Assembly: GCA_016707485.1 (NCBI GenBank)
Contig: JADJHN010000002.1
Span: 1,488,001-1,552,000, forward strand
Source of the DNA: Lysobacterales bacterium
GTDB taxonomy: Bacteria; Pseudomonadota; Gammaproteobacteria; Xanthomonadales; Rhodanobacteraceae
DNA: 64,000 nt
Direction: 5' to 3'
Positions 41,286-50,922 of the stretch are shown here, piece by piece (positions within the stretch are counted from its first letter, which is position 1; every line of letters begins with the position of its first letter). The notes below the pieces were generated by a model. That model had not been told where the DNA came from and searched no databases. It saw only the letters and a list, made by a program, of their open reading frames with translations. The position numbers and the translations under genes are program-made.

Positions 41286-44200
41286 ATCTTTCCGATATCT
41301 CGATCCGGCGTCCGGTGTTTGCCGCCGTCATCAGCCTGCTGCTGGTCGTGCTCGGGGTGATGTCGTTTTCGCGCCTGACCCTGCGCGAGTTGCCGGCGAT
41401 CGATCCACCGATCGTTTCCGTCCAGGTGAATTATCCGGGTGCCTCGGCGGCGGTCGTCGAAACGCGCATCACCCAGGTGCTTGAAGATGCCCTGGCCGGC
41501 ATCGAAGGCGTGGAGACGGTTGAATCGAGCAGCCGCAACGGCAGCGCCGATGTGTCGATGGAATTCAAGTTGAGCCGCGATATCGAGGCGGCCACCAATG
41601 ATGTGCGCGATGCGGTCAGCCGCGTCCAGGATCGCCTGCCCGAAGAAGCCGATCCGCCCGAAATCTCCAAGGTCGAAAGTGATTCCGACGCGATTGTCTG
41701 GCTCAACATGCGTTCGGATCGCATGGATTCGCTGGAATTGAGCGACTACGCCGAACGCTATGTTTCGGATCGGCTGTCGGCAATCGAAGGCGTGGCCCGC
41801 GTCATCGTCGGGGGCGGCCAGCGCTACGCGATGCGCATCTGGCTCGATCGCGAAGCGCTTGCCGCACGCGGGCTGGCGGTATCGGACATCGAAGCCGCAC
41901 TGCGTCGGGAAAACGTCGAGCTTCCGGCAGGACGCATCGAATCGGAAAACCGCGATTTCACCCTGCGCGTGCAGCGCAACTACCGCAAGGCCGAGGATTT
42001 CGCCAAGCTCGCGCTGGCCAAGGGCAGTGACGGCTATGTCGTGCGTTTGGGCGATGTCGCCAAGGTCGAGCGCGCGGCCGAGGAAAGGCGTTCCTACCTG
42101 CGCAGCAATGGCCAGCCGAACGTCGGCCTCGGCATCGTCAAGACTTCCACGGCCAACAGCCTCGATGTCGCCCGCGCCGCCCGCGCCGAAGCCGAGCGCG
42201 TGCAGCAGTCACTGCCGGAAGGCACCGAAATCTTTGTTGCCTACGATTCCACCTTGTTCATCGAATCGGCGGTCCAGCGCGTCTACGCGACCTTGATCGA
42301 AGGCGGCATCCTCGTTGTCCTGGTCATCTTCCTCTTCCTCGGCAGCGCGCGTTCGGCCCTGATCCCCGCCGTGACCGTGCCGGTCTGCCTGATTGCCGCC
42401 TTCATCGGCCTGTACGCCTTCGGCTACTCGATAAACCTGCTGACCCTGCTGGCGCTGGTGTTGTGCATCGGCCTGGTCGTCGATGACGCGATCGTCGTGC
42501 TCGAAAACATCCAGCGTCGCGCCGATCTCGGCGAACCAGTGCTGATTGCCGCCAAGCGCGGCACGCGCCAGGTGGCGTTCGCGGTGATCGCCACGACCGC
42601 CGTTCTCGTCGCCGTGTTCCTGCCTATCGGTTTCATGGAAGGCAATACCGGACGCCTGTTCCGCGAGCTCTCGGTGACCCTGGCCGGTGCCGTCGCGTTG
42701 TCGGCGTTCGTGGCCCTGACCCTGACCCCGATGATGGCCTCCAAGCTGGTGCGCCCGCATGTGCACAGGTCGGGCTTCAACGGTTTCGTGCATGCGCGAC
42801 TCGAACGGCTGACCGCGCTGTACCGGCGTGGCGTCGTGCGCAGCAGCGGCAAGCCGGTCATCTTCATCCTCGTCCTGCTGGCGGCTTTCGGCGCCAGTGC
42901 CGTGCTCCTGCGATTCGTGCCTTCCGAACTGGCGCCGACCGAGGATCGCGGCGTGCTGCATGTCTCGGTCACCGGGCCGGAAGGAGCCGGCTTTGACTAC
43001 ACGATCGGGCAGATGCAGCAGGTCGAGGAGAAGTTCTTCGGCTTGATCGGTGAAGGCGGCCCGATCGAGCGCTTCAATTCGCGCGTTCCCGGCAGCTATG
43101 GTTCAAGCCAGGAGATGCATACCGGTCGCATCACGGTATTCCTCAAGGACTGGACAAAACGCAAGGAAACGACGCCGCAAGTGACCGAACAACTGCGCAA
43201 GGACCTGGCCAGCCTGCCCGGCGTGCGCGCGGTGCCCTCGTATCGCACTGGTCTGGTTCGCGGTGGCGGCCAGCCACTGAGCATTGTCCTCGGCGGCCCC
43301 GATTACAAGGAGCTGGCAAGCTGGCGCGATCGCATCCTGGCGCGCATGGAGGAGAACCCGGGTCTGTTCGGCGCCGATTCGGATTACAAGGAAACCCAGC
43401 CGCAGATGCGTGTTGAAATCGATCATGCGCGCGCTGCGGATCTCGGCGTGTCGGCGCAGGAAATCGGCCGCACGCTGGAAACGATGATGGGCGGGCGGCG
43501 GGTGACGACCTATGTCGACGGTGGCGAGGAATACGACGTGATCATGCAGGCGCAGCGCAGCGATCGCGCTGCGCCGGCCGATCTCGACAATCTCTATGTG
43601 CGCTCGGCACGCAGCAGCGAACTGATCCCGCTGGCCAACCTGGTAAGCCTCAAGGAACTTGCCGAACCCGGCCGCCTGAACCGCTTCAACCGGCTGCGCG
43701 GGATCACCATCTCGGCGGGATTGGCCCCGGGTTACACGCTGGGCGAGGCGTTGACCTGGGCGCAGAAGACCGTTGCCGAGGAGCTGCCGCCGACCGCACA
43801 ACTCGACTACAAGGGCGATTCGCGCGAGTACCTCAAGGCCGGCGGCGCGGTGGTCCTGACCTTTGCCCTCGCCCTGCTGGTCGTCTACCTCGTGCTGGCC
43901 GCGCAGTTCGAGAGTTTCGTGCATCCCTTTGTCATCATGCTGACCGTGCCGCTGGCCGTGCTTGGTGCCTTGATCGGCCTCTGGCTGACCGGCAACAGTC
44001 TCAACCTGTTCAGCCAGATCGGCATCGTCATGTTGATCGGACTGGCAGCAAAAAACGGCATCCTGATTGTCGAGTTCGCCAACCAGTTGCGCGACGAAGG
44101 CAGGAGCATTGCCGAAGCCATTGCCGAATCCGCTGCGGTGCGCCTGCGCCCGATCCTGATGACCTCGGTGGCGACGATTGCCGGTGCCGTGCCGCTGGTC

Positions 44201-44404
44201 GTGGCCGGCGGACCGGGTTCGGCCAGCCGTGCGGCAATCGGCGTGGTGGTGATCTTTGGTGTCGCCTTCTCGACTCTGTTGTCGTTGTTCGTGGTGCCCT
44301 CGTTCTACACGCTGTTGGCGCCGCTCACGCGCTCGCCCGATGCACTGGCACGCAAGATCGACAAGCTCGATGCGGAAACGCCGGCGGTTGGCGGGCATGC
44401 CTGA
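41282..44404 (+). CDS. RND multidrug efflux pump, HAE1 type
   Basis: A 1040-residue inner-membrane proton antiporter with 12 helices and two large periplasmic loops. It begins MNLSDISIRRPVFAAVISLL and shows LALVLCIGLVVDDAIVVLEN, the helix 4 proton-relay Asp-Asp pair, and IGIVMLIGLAAKNGILIVEF. Full length. The start overlaps the adaptor stop. The outer-membrane factor must be supplied from elsewhere. Confidence 0.95.
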   Translation: MNLSDISIRRPVFAAVISLLLVVLGVMSFSRLTLRELPAIDPPIVSVQVNYPGASAAVVETRITQVLEDALAGIEGVETVESSSRNGSADVSMEFKLSRDIEAATNDVRDAVSRVQDRLPEEADPPEISKVESDSDAIVWLNMRSDRMDSLELSDYAERYVSDRLSAIEGVARVIVGGGQRYAMRIWLDREALAARGLAVSDIEAALRRENVELPAGRIESENRDFTLRVQRNYRKAEDFAKLALAKGSDGYVVRLGDVAKVERAAEERRSYLRSNGQPNVGLGIVKTSTANSLDVARAARAEAERVQQSLPEGTEIFVAYDSTLFIESAVQRVYATLIEGGILVVLVIFLFLGSARSALIPAVTVPVCLIAAFIGLYAFGYSINLLTLLALVLCIGLVVDDAIVVLENIQRRADLGEPVLIAAKRGTRQVAFAVIATTAVLVAVFLPIGFMEGNTGRLFRELSVTLAGAVALSAFVALTLTPMMASKLVRPHVHRSGFNGFVHARLERLTALYRRGVVRSSGKPVIFILVLLAAFGASAVLLRFVPSELAPTEDRGVLHVSVTGPEGAGFDYTIGQMQQVEEKFFGLIGEGGPIERFNSRVPGSYGSSQEMHTGRITVFLKDWTKRKETTPQVTEQLRKDLASLPGVRAVPSYRTGLVRGGGQPLSIVLGGPDYKELASWRDRILARMEENPGLFGADSDYKETQPQMRVEIDHARAADLGVSAQEIGRTLETMMGGRRVTTYVDGGEEYDVIMQAQRSDRAAPADLDNLYVRSARSSELIPLANLVSLKELAEPGRLNRFNRLRGITISAGLAPGYTLGEALTWAQKTVAEELPPTAQLDYKGDSREYLKAGGAVVLTFALALLVVYLVLAAQFESFVHPFVIMLTVPLAVLGALIGLWLTGNSLNLFSQIGIVMLIGLAAKNGILIVEFANQLRDEGRSIAEAIAESAAVRLRPILMTSVATIAGAVPLVVAGGPGSASRAAIGVVVIFGVAFSTLLSLFVVPSFYTLLAPLTRSPDALARKIDKLDAETPAVGGHA

Positions 44405-44483
44405 GCGGATCTTCGCCGGCCATGACGTTTCCTGAACCTGTTCCATGCGATGCTCCCGCCGCAAGCTGAACGGAAACGCGCAA

Positions 44484-45377
44484 ATGAGTGAGAACAAGTG
44501 GAAAAGTGGCAAAAATACTCCAATTTCGCCGTGGAAGCAGCGAACGGATGCGCCGGCGCGTGCGCCCGCACCACGCGAGACGGCGGCGGAACACGCCGAG
44601 ACGGAATCCAGGCCGCAGCGCCCGAGCGGCGAGATGCGCCTGTACGGGATCAACGCCTGCCTGGCCGCATTCGCGCGGCGTCCAGGACAATTGCGCAAGG
44701 TCTACCTGCTGGAGTCGCGTATCGCCGAGCTGAAGCCGGTGTTGGCCTGGTGCGTCAAGCATCGACTCGGCTATCGCGTGGTCGAAAGCGCCGACCTGGA
44801 CAAGCTGACCGGTTCCCGCCACCACGAAGGCATCTGTTTCGAGATGTTGCGTCCGCCTGCGCTGTCGCTGGAGGGCTTGCTGGCCGCGCAGCCCAGGGCA
44901 CCAGCACCATCCTTGCTGATCTGGCTCGATGGCGTCGGCAATCCGCACAATCTGGGAGCACTGTTGCGCAGTGCTGCGCATTTCGGCGTTGCCGGGGTAA
45001 TCGTGCCGGCGACTTCGTCGCTGGATCTGTCCGGTGCGGCTGCGCGCGTCGCCGAAGGCGGGGCAGAGGTGGTGCCATTGGTGCGGATCGAGGATGACAT
45101 GCTTGCCTTTGCCAGCCTGCGTGCGGCTGGCTACCGGATCACCGCGACCCTGCCGCGGGGTGGCGAAGACCTCTACGCGACGCGCCTGGAACCGCGCAAG
45201 GTGCTGGTGTTCGGCGCTGAAGGCGAGGGCATGAGCAAGTCCCTGGTCGAGGCAGCCGACCACAAGGTTTCCATACCCGGCAGCGGCATCGTCGAAAGTC
45301 TCAACATCTCGGTCAGCGCGGCGGTCGTGCTTGGCGAGTACTGGCGCCAGCTGCACGCGAGTCCGATGCGTCGTTGA
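44484..45377 (+). CDS. TrmH/SpoU family RNA 2'-O-methyltransferase
   Basis: A SPOUT-fold RNA methyltransferase of about 297 residues. After a disordered basic N-terminus come the substrate-binding domain (LYGINACLAAFARRPGQLRK) and the three SpoU motifs: DGVGNPHNLGALLRSA, VLVFGAEGEGMSKSL and IPGSGIVESLNISVSAA. The target (tRNA or rRNA) is undecided. The ATG at 44484 is chosen; 44445 is possible. It follows the RND pump by 79 bases. Confidence 0.92.
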   Translation: MSENKWKSGKNTPISPWKQRTDAPARAPAPRETAAEHAETESRPQRPSGEMRLYGINACLAAFARRPGQLRKVYLLESRIAELKPVLAWCVKHRLGYRVVESADLDKLTGSRHHEGICFEMLRPPALSLEGLLAAQPRAPAPSLLIWLDGVGNPHNLGALLRSAAHFGVAGVIVPATSSLDLSGAAARVAEGGAEVVPLVRIEDDMLAFASLRAAGYRITATLPRGGEDLYATRLEPRKVLVFGAEGEGMSKSLVEAADHKVSIPGSGIVESLNISVSAAVVLGEYWRQLHASPMRR

Positions 45378-45582
45378 CGCCACCAACCGGCAGATCCGCT
45401 GTGCAAGCGGACCTGCCCGTATCGATCAGGCATTCACCAGCGCGAGTCGCCTGGCGTCATTCGATTGAAAACTGCTGCAACGAAACCGGCGTGGTTCCGG
45501 CCGTGATCACCCACTCACTGGCCTGCATGGCATCGATCAGCCGGCAGGGTGCAGGAAACCCGGCGATTGTGCAGATGAACAA

Positions 45583-47025
45583 TCAGTGCCCGTTGGCGTC
45601 TTCCGGGAACGCGCCCGCAGCCGAGCCGAAATCACCATTGGCGGAAGCGGCCAGAAACATGGCCACGGCATAGGCGGCGACATTCTGGCGCAATTGTTCC
45701 GGATCGACCTTGTCGAGCGTGTCGTTGGCGGTATGGTGCCAGTCGAAATAGCGCGTGGCGTCCTGGTGCAGGGACAAACCGGCCATGCCGACCGCATGCA
45801 CGGCGGAGAGATCCGAGCCGCCGCTGCCGGCAGCCGTGGCGTCGTATTCAATGCCCAGCGGAGCAAGTGCCTTGGCGATCTGGTTGATCGCGCCGCGCGC
45901 CTCGGGTTTCACCGTCGCGGTGACCTTGACGATCCGGTCTGCGCCGGCGTCGGATTCGGCGCCGAGAATGGCCTTGCCGATCTGCAGGTGATGTTCGGCG
46001 GCATAGGCCTTGCCGCCATACAGGCCGGACTCCTCGTTGGCGAAGGCGACCACGCGGATGCTGCGGGCCGGGCGCTCGGTCAATTGTCCGATCAGGTGCG
46101 CAGCGGCGGTGGTGATCGCGATGCCGGCGGCATCATCGATCGCGCCGGTGCCGAGATCCCAGGAATCGAGATGCCCGCCGGTCAGGAAATATTCGTTCGG
46201 GCGCGAGCTGCCGGTGATTTCAGCGATCACGTTGGCTCCGTTGTAGCTGCCTTCGATGCCGCAGTCGAGGGCGAGACGCAGTTTTACCGGTTGGCCACGC
46301 TTGAGCACGTTGTCGAGCAGATCGGCATCCGGATTCGACAGGGCCGCAGCCGGAATTGCCTTGGCCGGATCGGTGAAGCGGGTCATGCCGGTATGCGCGA
46401 GACGATTGCCGTCGGAGCCGACCGATCGCAGCAGGAATGCGGATGCACCTTTGGCGGCGGCCAGCTCCGGCCCACGCACGCGAACCGCCGAACCGGTTCC
46501 GTAATCGTGGCCATCGCTCAGCGCATGCATGCGCGGGATGGCGAGATAAACGATCTTGCCCTTCACCTGATAATCCGCCGCCGCCTTCATTGCATCGAGA
46601 CTGTCGAAGGCGATCACTTCGGCATCGAGTCCGCCGGTCGGCGTAGCGGCCGATCCGCCGAGAGCGGTCACCGCGAGGGACTGCGGGAAAGGCGAAACAA
46701 TGGCTGCGCTCTCGCTGCGACGAACCCATTTCGGATAACTGACCGGCTCGCTCCAGACCTTGTCGAAACCAAGCGACTTGAAGCGGGCAACCATCCATTC
46801 GCGCGCTTTCAGATCATTCTCGCCACCGGCCAGGCGCGGCCCGATCTCGGTGGTCAGATCCGCGACGATGGCATAGGCGACATCATCTTTCAGCGCACGC
46901 TCGCGCAGCTCGCCGGCCTTCTCGATGGCAGCCTGCGGAATCACGGTGGTACTGGTCGCATCCGCCGCCTGGGCAGCGGTCTGCATCAGCAGCAGGGCAA
47001 GGGCAAGCGAGACGAGACGAGGCAT
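45583..47025 (-). CDS. Exported M28 family metallopeptidase
   Basis: A 480-residue secreted zinc aminopeptidase with signal peptide MPRLVSLALALLLMQTAAQA. A PA domain insert lies in the middle (about 120-260). The zinc site shows TGGHLDSWDLGTGAIDDAAG (His and bridging Asp), VAFANEESGLYGGKAYA (Glu-Glu), ESDAGADR and FDWHHTANDTLDKVD. The pattern is complete, so activity is likely. It is divergent from nothing close and stands alone; mscL follows on its upstream side on the same strand. Confidence 0.93.
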   Translation of the reverse strand: MPRLVSLALALLLMQTAAQAADATSTTVIPQAAIEKAGELRERALKDDVAYAIVADLTTEIGPRLAGGENDLKAREWMVARFKSLGFDKVWSEPVSYPKWVRRSESAAIVSPFPQSLAVTALGGSAATPTGGLDAEVIAFDSLDAMKAAADYQVKGKIVYLAIPRMHALSDGHDYGTGSAVRVRGPELAAAKGASAFLLRSVGSDGNRLAHTGMTRFTDPAKAIPAAALSNPDADLLDNVLKRGQPVKLRLALDCGIEGSYNGANVIAEITGSSRPNEYFLTGGHLDSWDLGTGAIDDAAGIAITTAAAHLIGQLTERPARSIRVVAFANEESGLYGGKAYAAEHHLQIGKAILGAESDAGADRIVKVTATVKPEARGAINQIAKALAPLGIEYDATAAGSGGSDLSAVHAVGMAGLSLHQDATRYFDWHHTANDTLDKVDPEQLRQNVAAYAVAMFLAASANGDFGSAAGAFPEDANGH

Positions 47026-47137
47026 GATCGGATTCCACCTGGAGGCAATCTCCGATCATGCCAGAGCCACGCTGCGCGCAACCGTGGCGAAGGTCATCCG
47101 CTGCCTTCTGCAGCGGCTTGAAACCTCGCCGGTGTGG

Positions 47138-47536
47138 TTACTTGCCCTGCTTCAGCAGGTCACGGATTTCCGTCAGCAGGACGACATCCGCAGGTGGTGC
47201 GGCGGGTGTTTCTTCGGCCTTCTTGCTGAGGCGGTTGATTGCCTTGACCACCATGAAGATCGCAAAGGCGACGATGGCGAACTGGATCATGGTGTTGATG
47301 AAGGCGCCATACTGGATCGCGACTTCGCCAGTGCCGTCCGCGGCGGCGGGTGTCAGCACGAACTTGTACGCCGAGAAATCGATGCCGCCGATCAGATTGC
47401 CGATTGGCGGCATGATCACGTCATTGACCAGCGAGGTGACGATCTTGCCGAAGGCAGCGCCGATGACGACACCGACAGCCAGGTCGATGACATTGCCGCG
47501 CATGGCGAATGCCTTGAATTCCGACATCATGCTCAT
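47138..47536 (-). CDS. mscL: Large-conductance mechanosensitive channel MscL
   Basis: A pentameric inner-membrane channel that opens under hypo-osmotic shock. The 132 residues show FKAFAMRGNVIDLAVGVVIG (helix 1), AAFGKIVTSLVNDVIMPPIG, the second helix MIQFAIVAFAIFMVVKAINR and the C-terminal bundle LLTEIRDLLKQ. The ATG at 47536 (MSMMSEF) has GGAG eight bases upstream. Confidence 0.97.
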   Translation of the reverse strand: MSMMSEFKAFAMRGNVIDLAVGVVIGAAFGKIVTSLVNDVIMPPIGNLIGGIDFSAYKFVLTPAAADGTGEVAIQYGAFINTMIQFAIVAFAIFMVVKAINRLSKKAEETPAAPPADVVLLTEIRDLLKQGK

Positions 47537-48068
47537 GTTGACTTCTCCAGGGTGGAATGATGGTGGCGACGGCGAGGGCCGCCGCCGCACTCTATCCCGA
47601 TAATCCCCCTGACGCAGCCCAACCCCGAAGCCGCAACGGCCTGAAAGCCGTCGAAGCCCGGTCGCCGTGGTCGCGCTTTCAGCGCTTCTGCGGAAACGCA
47701 GCGTGGTTGGAGCCAACACCAAAGCGGCAACGCGGCCCCCCGCCAAGGAAACCCGCATCGCTCGATCGGCTCCGCGCAGGAAAGGCCTTCAGGCCTGATG
47801 CCGTTTTCTTTTCGCCATATTGCGGCGGCAACCCGCATCGAACCGTCTGCTTCGGGAAACGCCCGAAGCCGTTTTCATTGATCCGACCGTACTGCCCTTT
47901 GCCGTGCGCTTGCCGAGGGCCCAACGGGGCTTCGACAAGCCTGTCCTGAGCCAGACGAAGGGCTCGGCCCAAACGGGATTCAATGGGTATGCGGGCAGCA
48001 TCAATGCATCAGCCCGAACGGATTTCACACGGTTTGCGCCTGGCATCACTACGCCACAATCCGCCCGT
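47537..48068. other. Gene-free region with dispersed repeat
   Basis: About 530 bases between mscL and the FAH gene. At 47930-47976 it contains GGCTTCGACAAGCCTGTCC with the partner CGAAGGGCTCGG, an inverted arrangement related to a common CTTCGACAGGCTCAGGACGAACGG-type intergenic repeat; part of it recurs at 13545-13580. Several short near-repeats of CCGCATCG and ATGCCGTTTTC also occur. Only shadow frames are present. Confidence 0.55.
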
Positions 48069-48755
48069 TCAGACGATGCGACCTTCCAGCACGGCCACGC
48101 CCTCGAGTTCGGCGCGAAAGCGGTCGCCCTTGGCCAGCGCGGCAACGCCGGCCGGAGTGCCGGTGAAGATCAAGTCGCCTGATTGCAGGTCGTAGAGTTT
48201 CGACAGCTCGTGGATGATTTCGGCAACGCTGAAGATCATCTCGCCGATGTCGGTGCGCTGACGCCGTTCGCCGTTCACATCGAGGCTGAGCCGCAGGTGT
48301 TGCGGGTGACCGATCTCGCTGGCCCGGCGCAAGTCCGAGACCGGCGCGGAGCAGTCGAAGCCCTTGGCGACATCCCAGGGATTGCCCTTGCTCTTTGCCG
48401 CCGCCTGCAGGTCGCGACGGGTCAGGTCGAGGCCGACGCCATAGGCATACACATGTTCCAGCGCGTGGGCGACGGCTATGTCGCGGCCGCCGGTGGCGAG
48501 GGCAACGACCATCTCGACCTCGTGGTGCAGCTCCCGCGTTGCCGGCGGATAAGGCACATCGCCGTTGTCGATGACGATCGCATCCGCCGGCTTGCTGAAG
48601 AATATCGGTTGCGCGCGATCGACCTCGGATCCCATCTCCCTGGCGTGATCGGCATAGTTGCGACCGATGCAGTAGATGCGATGCACCGGAAAGCGCATGT
48701 CGGTGGCGCTGACCGGAATGGCCGCGATGGCATGGGGCGCGATGGCGAATGTCAT
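48069..48755 (-). CDS. Fumarylacetoacetate hydrolase family protein
   Basis: A 228-residue FAH-fold enzyme acting on beta-diketo acids or acylpyruvates. Motifs: HRIYCIGRNYADHAREMG, FFSKPADAI, the metal-binding ELHHEVEMVVAL, and YDLQSGDLIFTGTPAGVAAL near the C-terminus. This compact size fits the acylpyruvase/oxaloacetate decarboxylase group. The ATG at 48755 (MTFAIAPHA) is chosen; a longer frame upstream lacks family character. Confidence 0.92.
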   Translation of the reverse strand: MTFAIAPHAIAAIPVSATDMRFPVHRIYCIGRNYADHAREMGSEVDRAQPIFFSKPADAIVIDNGDVPYPPATRELHHEVEMVVALATGGRDIAVAHALEHVYAYGVGLDLTRRDLQAAAKSKGNPWDVAKGFDCSAPVSDLRRASEIGHPQHLRLSLDVNGERRQRTDIGEMIFSVAEIIHELSKLYDLQSGDLIFTGTPAGVAALAKGDRFRAELEGVAVLEGRIV

Positions 48756-48951
48756 GGGAGAAGATCCTCGGCGGGTCGGGGCAACCGGATTCTGTGCGTT
48801 AGCGCGTGTCGGTGTCGAGGATCGGACGGTACCGGGGGCGAGCATGACAGGCGTCACCAGCAGCTGGTGATGAAGGCCGGTTGTTCATTATCGGCCGACC
48901 CGGCAACCTGTGGCAGACTCTGCGCCCCCACGGGCGCTCAGGACAGAATGG

Positions 48952-50175
48952 ATGGAGAACAAGGGTGAATTGCTCAACCAGTTGCGGATCGATCGGAACA
49001 AGATCGAGCCGCCATCACGTGCGCCGTGGATCGTCGCGGTGATTGCGCTCGTGCTGGTCGCCATCGCCGCGGCATGGTGGTGGGTGTCGGCGCAACGCAG
49101 CTTCGAGGTGTCGGCGGTGACCGCCATTGCGCCAAGCGCCAGCGGTTCCTCGGCGGCGGTACTGCAGGCGACCGGCTATGTCACGGCGCGACGCCAGGCC
49201 ACGGTGTCGGCGCAGATCACCGGAACCCTCTCCGAAGTGCTGATCGAGGAAGGCGAGCATGTCGACGCCGGGCAAGTGCTCGCCCGACTCGAAGACACCG
49301 CGCAGCAGGCGAACCTCGCCCAGGCCCAGGCCCAGGTGGCGCAGGCACGCGCGCAAGTCGGCCAGTTCCAGGCGCGACTCGATCAGGCGCGCCGCGACCT
49401 GCTGCGCCAGCAGGATCTCGTGGGCCGCAAGCTGGTGTCGAAACAGGCCGTGGAGACTGCACAGACCGAAGTGGACACGCTGGCCGCGCAGCTGACGGCG
49501 CAGCAGCGCAGCGTCGACCTTGCTTCCGCGCAGGCGCGCAGCGCCCAGGTGCAGCTCGACTATACGACCGTGCGCGCGCCGTTTGCCGGGGTCATCATTG
49601 CCAAGGCCGCCCAGGTCGGCGAGATCGTCTCGCCGCTTTCGGCGGGTGGCGGCTTCACGCGCACCGGTGTCGGCACCATCGTCGACATGGATTCGCTTGA
49701 AATCGAAGTCGACGTGAACGAGTCGTACATCAATCGGGTCGTGCCCGATGCACCGGCCGAAGCCGTGCTCGATGCCTACCAGGACTGGACGATACCGGCC
49801 AGGGTCATCGCCATCATTCCGACCGCTGATCGCGGCAAGGCCACGGTCAAGGTGCGCGTCGGCCTGGAGCAGAAGGATCCGCGCATCCTGCCGGACATGG
49901 GCGCGCGCGTGTCGTTCATGGAAGAAAAAACCGCCACGCCGGCAACGGCCGAAATGCCCAAGGGTGTGTTGTTGCCCGGCTCGGCCATCGTCCAGCGCAA
50001 CGGCAAGAGCGTGGTCTTCGCCATCGAGGGCGATCGCGCCGTGCTGAAGGCGGTCGTGCCTGGCCAGAACATGGGTGAACTGCGTCTGGTCGAAGGCATC
50101 GCCAATGCCGTGCAAGTCGTTCGCGAACCGCCTGCGGAAATGCAGGATGGTTCCCGGATCACCCTGAAAAAATAA
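48952..50175 (+). CDS. HlyD/MacA-type adaptor of an ABC exporter
   Basis: A 407-residue periplasmic adaptor with an N-terminal membrane anchor (about 22-45), lipoyl halves (TVSAQITGTLSEVLIEEGEH; YTTVRAPFAGVIIAKAAQVG) and a Gln/Ala-rich coiled-coil hairpin (about 110-200). The start at 48952 has AGGA upstream; a GTG at 48910 would add 14 residues. It is followed 46 bases later by its ATPase, in MacA-like arrangement. Confidence 0.92.
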   Translation: MENKGELLNQLRIDRNKIEPPSRAPWIVAVIALVLVAIAAAWWWVSAQRSFEVSAVTAIAPSASGSSAAVLQATGYVTARRQATVSAQITGTLSEVLIEEGEHVDAGQVLARLEDTAQQANLAQAQAQVAQARAQVGQFQARLDQARRDLLRQQDLVGRKLVSKQAVETAQTEVDTLAAQLTAQQRSVDLASAQARSAQVQLDYTTVRAPFAGVIIAKAAQVGEIVSPLSAGGGFTRTGVGTIVDMDSLEIEVDVNESYINRVVPDAPAEAVLDAYQDWTIPARVIAIIPTADRGKATVKVRVGLEQKDPRILPDMGARVSFMEEKTATPATAEMPKGVLLPGSAIVQRNGKSVVFAIEGDRAVLKAVVPGQNMGELRLVEGIANAVQVVREPPAEMQDGSRITLKK

Positions 50176-50221
50176 CCATTCCGGATCGAATCCGGATCAA
50201 GACGGAAAGCGAGGATCAAGC

Positions 50222-50908
50222 ATGACTACTCTTGTAGAAATCCGCGATGCCAGCAAGACCTACGAGCGCGGCAAGCAGAAGGTCGAAGTCCTGCACCATA
50301 TCGATCTGGATATCGCCAAGGGCGATTTCCTTGCCCTGATGGGGCCGTCCGGTTCGGGCAAGACCACCTTGCTCAACCTGATTGGTGGGCTCGATTCGCC
50401 CAGCGGCGGCTCGATCAGTGTCGGCGACCAGCGCATCGACAAGCTCGGCGGCGGCGCGCTGGCCAGATGGCGTGCGGCCAACGTCGGATTCATCTTCCAG
50501 TTCTACAACCTGCTGCCGATGCTCTCGGCGCAGAAGAATGTCGAAGTGCCGCTGCTGCTGACCCGGCTTTCGGCTGCGGAGCGCAAGCGCAATGCCTCGA
50601 TCGCCCTGCAACTGGTTGGCCTGTCCGATCGCGCCAGCCACAAGCCGAACGAGCTTTCCGGTGGCCAGCAGCAGCGCGTTGCCATTGCCCGCGCGATCGT
50701 TTCCGATCCGACCCTGCTGGTCTGCGACGAGCCGACCGGTGATCTCGATCGCCAGTCGGCCGAGGAAGTGCTTGGTCTGCTGCAATTGCTCAATCGGGAA
50801 CATGGCAAAACCATCATCATGGTCACCCATGATCCGAAAGCGGCCGAATATGCCCGGCATACCTTGCATCTGGACAAGGGCACCCTGGTCGAACCCGCGA
50901 TCGCTTGA
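50222..50908 (+). CDS. ABC transporter ATPase, LolD/MacB type
   Basis: A 228-residue nucleotide-binding subunit. Walker A GPSGSGKTT (41-49), Q-loop in GFIFQFYNLLPM, signature LSGGQQQR (145-152), Walker B LLVCDEPTGDLD (165-176) and H-loop VTHD. It belongs to the group working with FtsX-fold permeases in lipoprotein release, peptide or macrolide export. GAGGATCAAGC precedes the ATG. Confidence 0.95.
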   Translation: MTTLVEIRDASKTYERGKQKVEVLHHIDLDIAKGDFLALMGPSGSGKTTLLNLIGGLDSPSGGSISVGDQRIDKLGGGALARWRAANVGFIFQFYNLLPMLSAQKNVEVPLLLTRLSAAERKRNASIALQLVGLSDRASHKPNELSGGQQQRVAIARAIVSDPTLLVCDEPTGDLDRQSAEEVLGLLQLLNREHGKTIIMVTHDPKAAEYARHTLHLDKGTLVEPAIA

Positions 50909-50922
50909 GGGGAGACGGCATA

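Noticed and set aside
43103..44698. A 531-codon open frame on the minus strand
   Set aside because: Shadow of the RND pump gene and the following methyltransferase gene.
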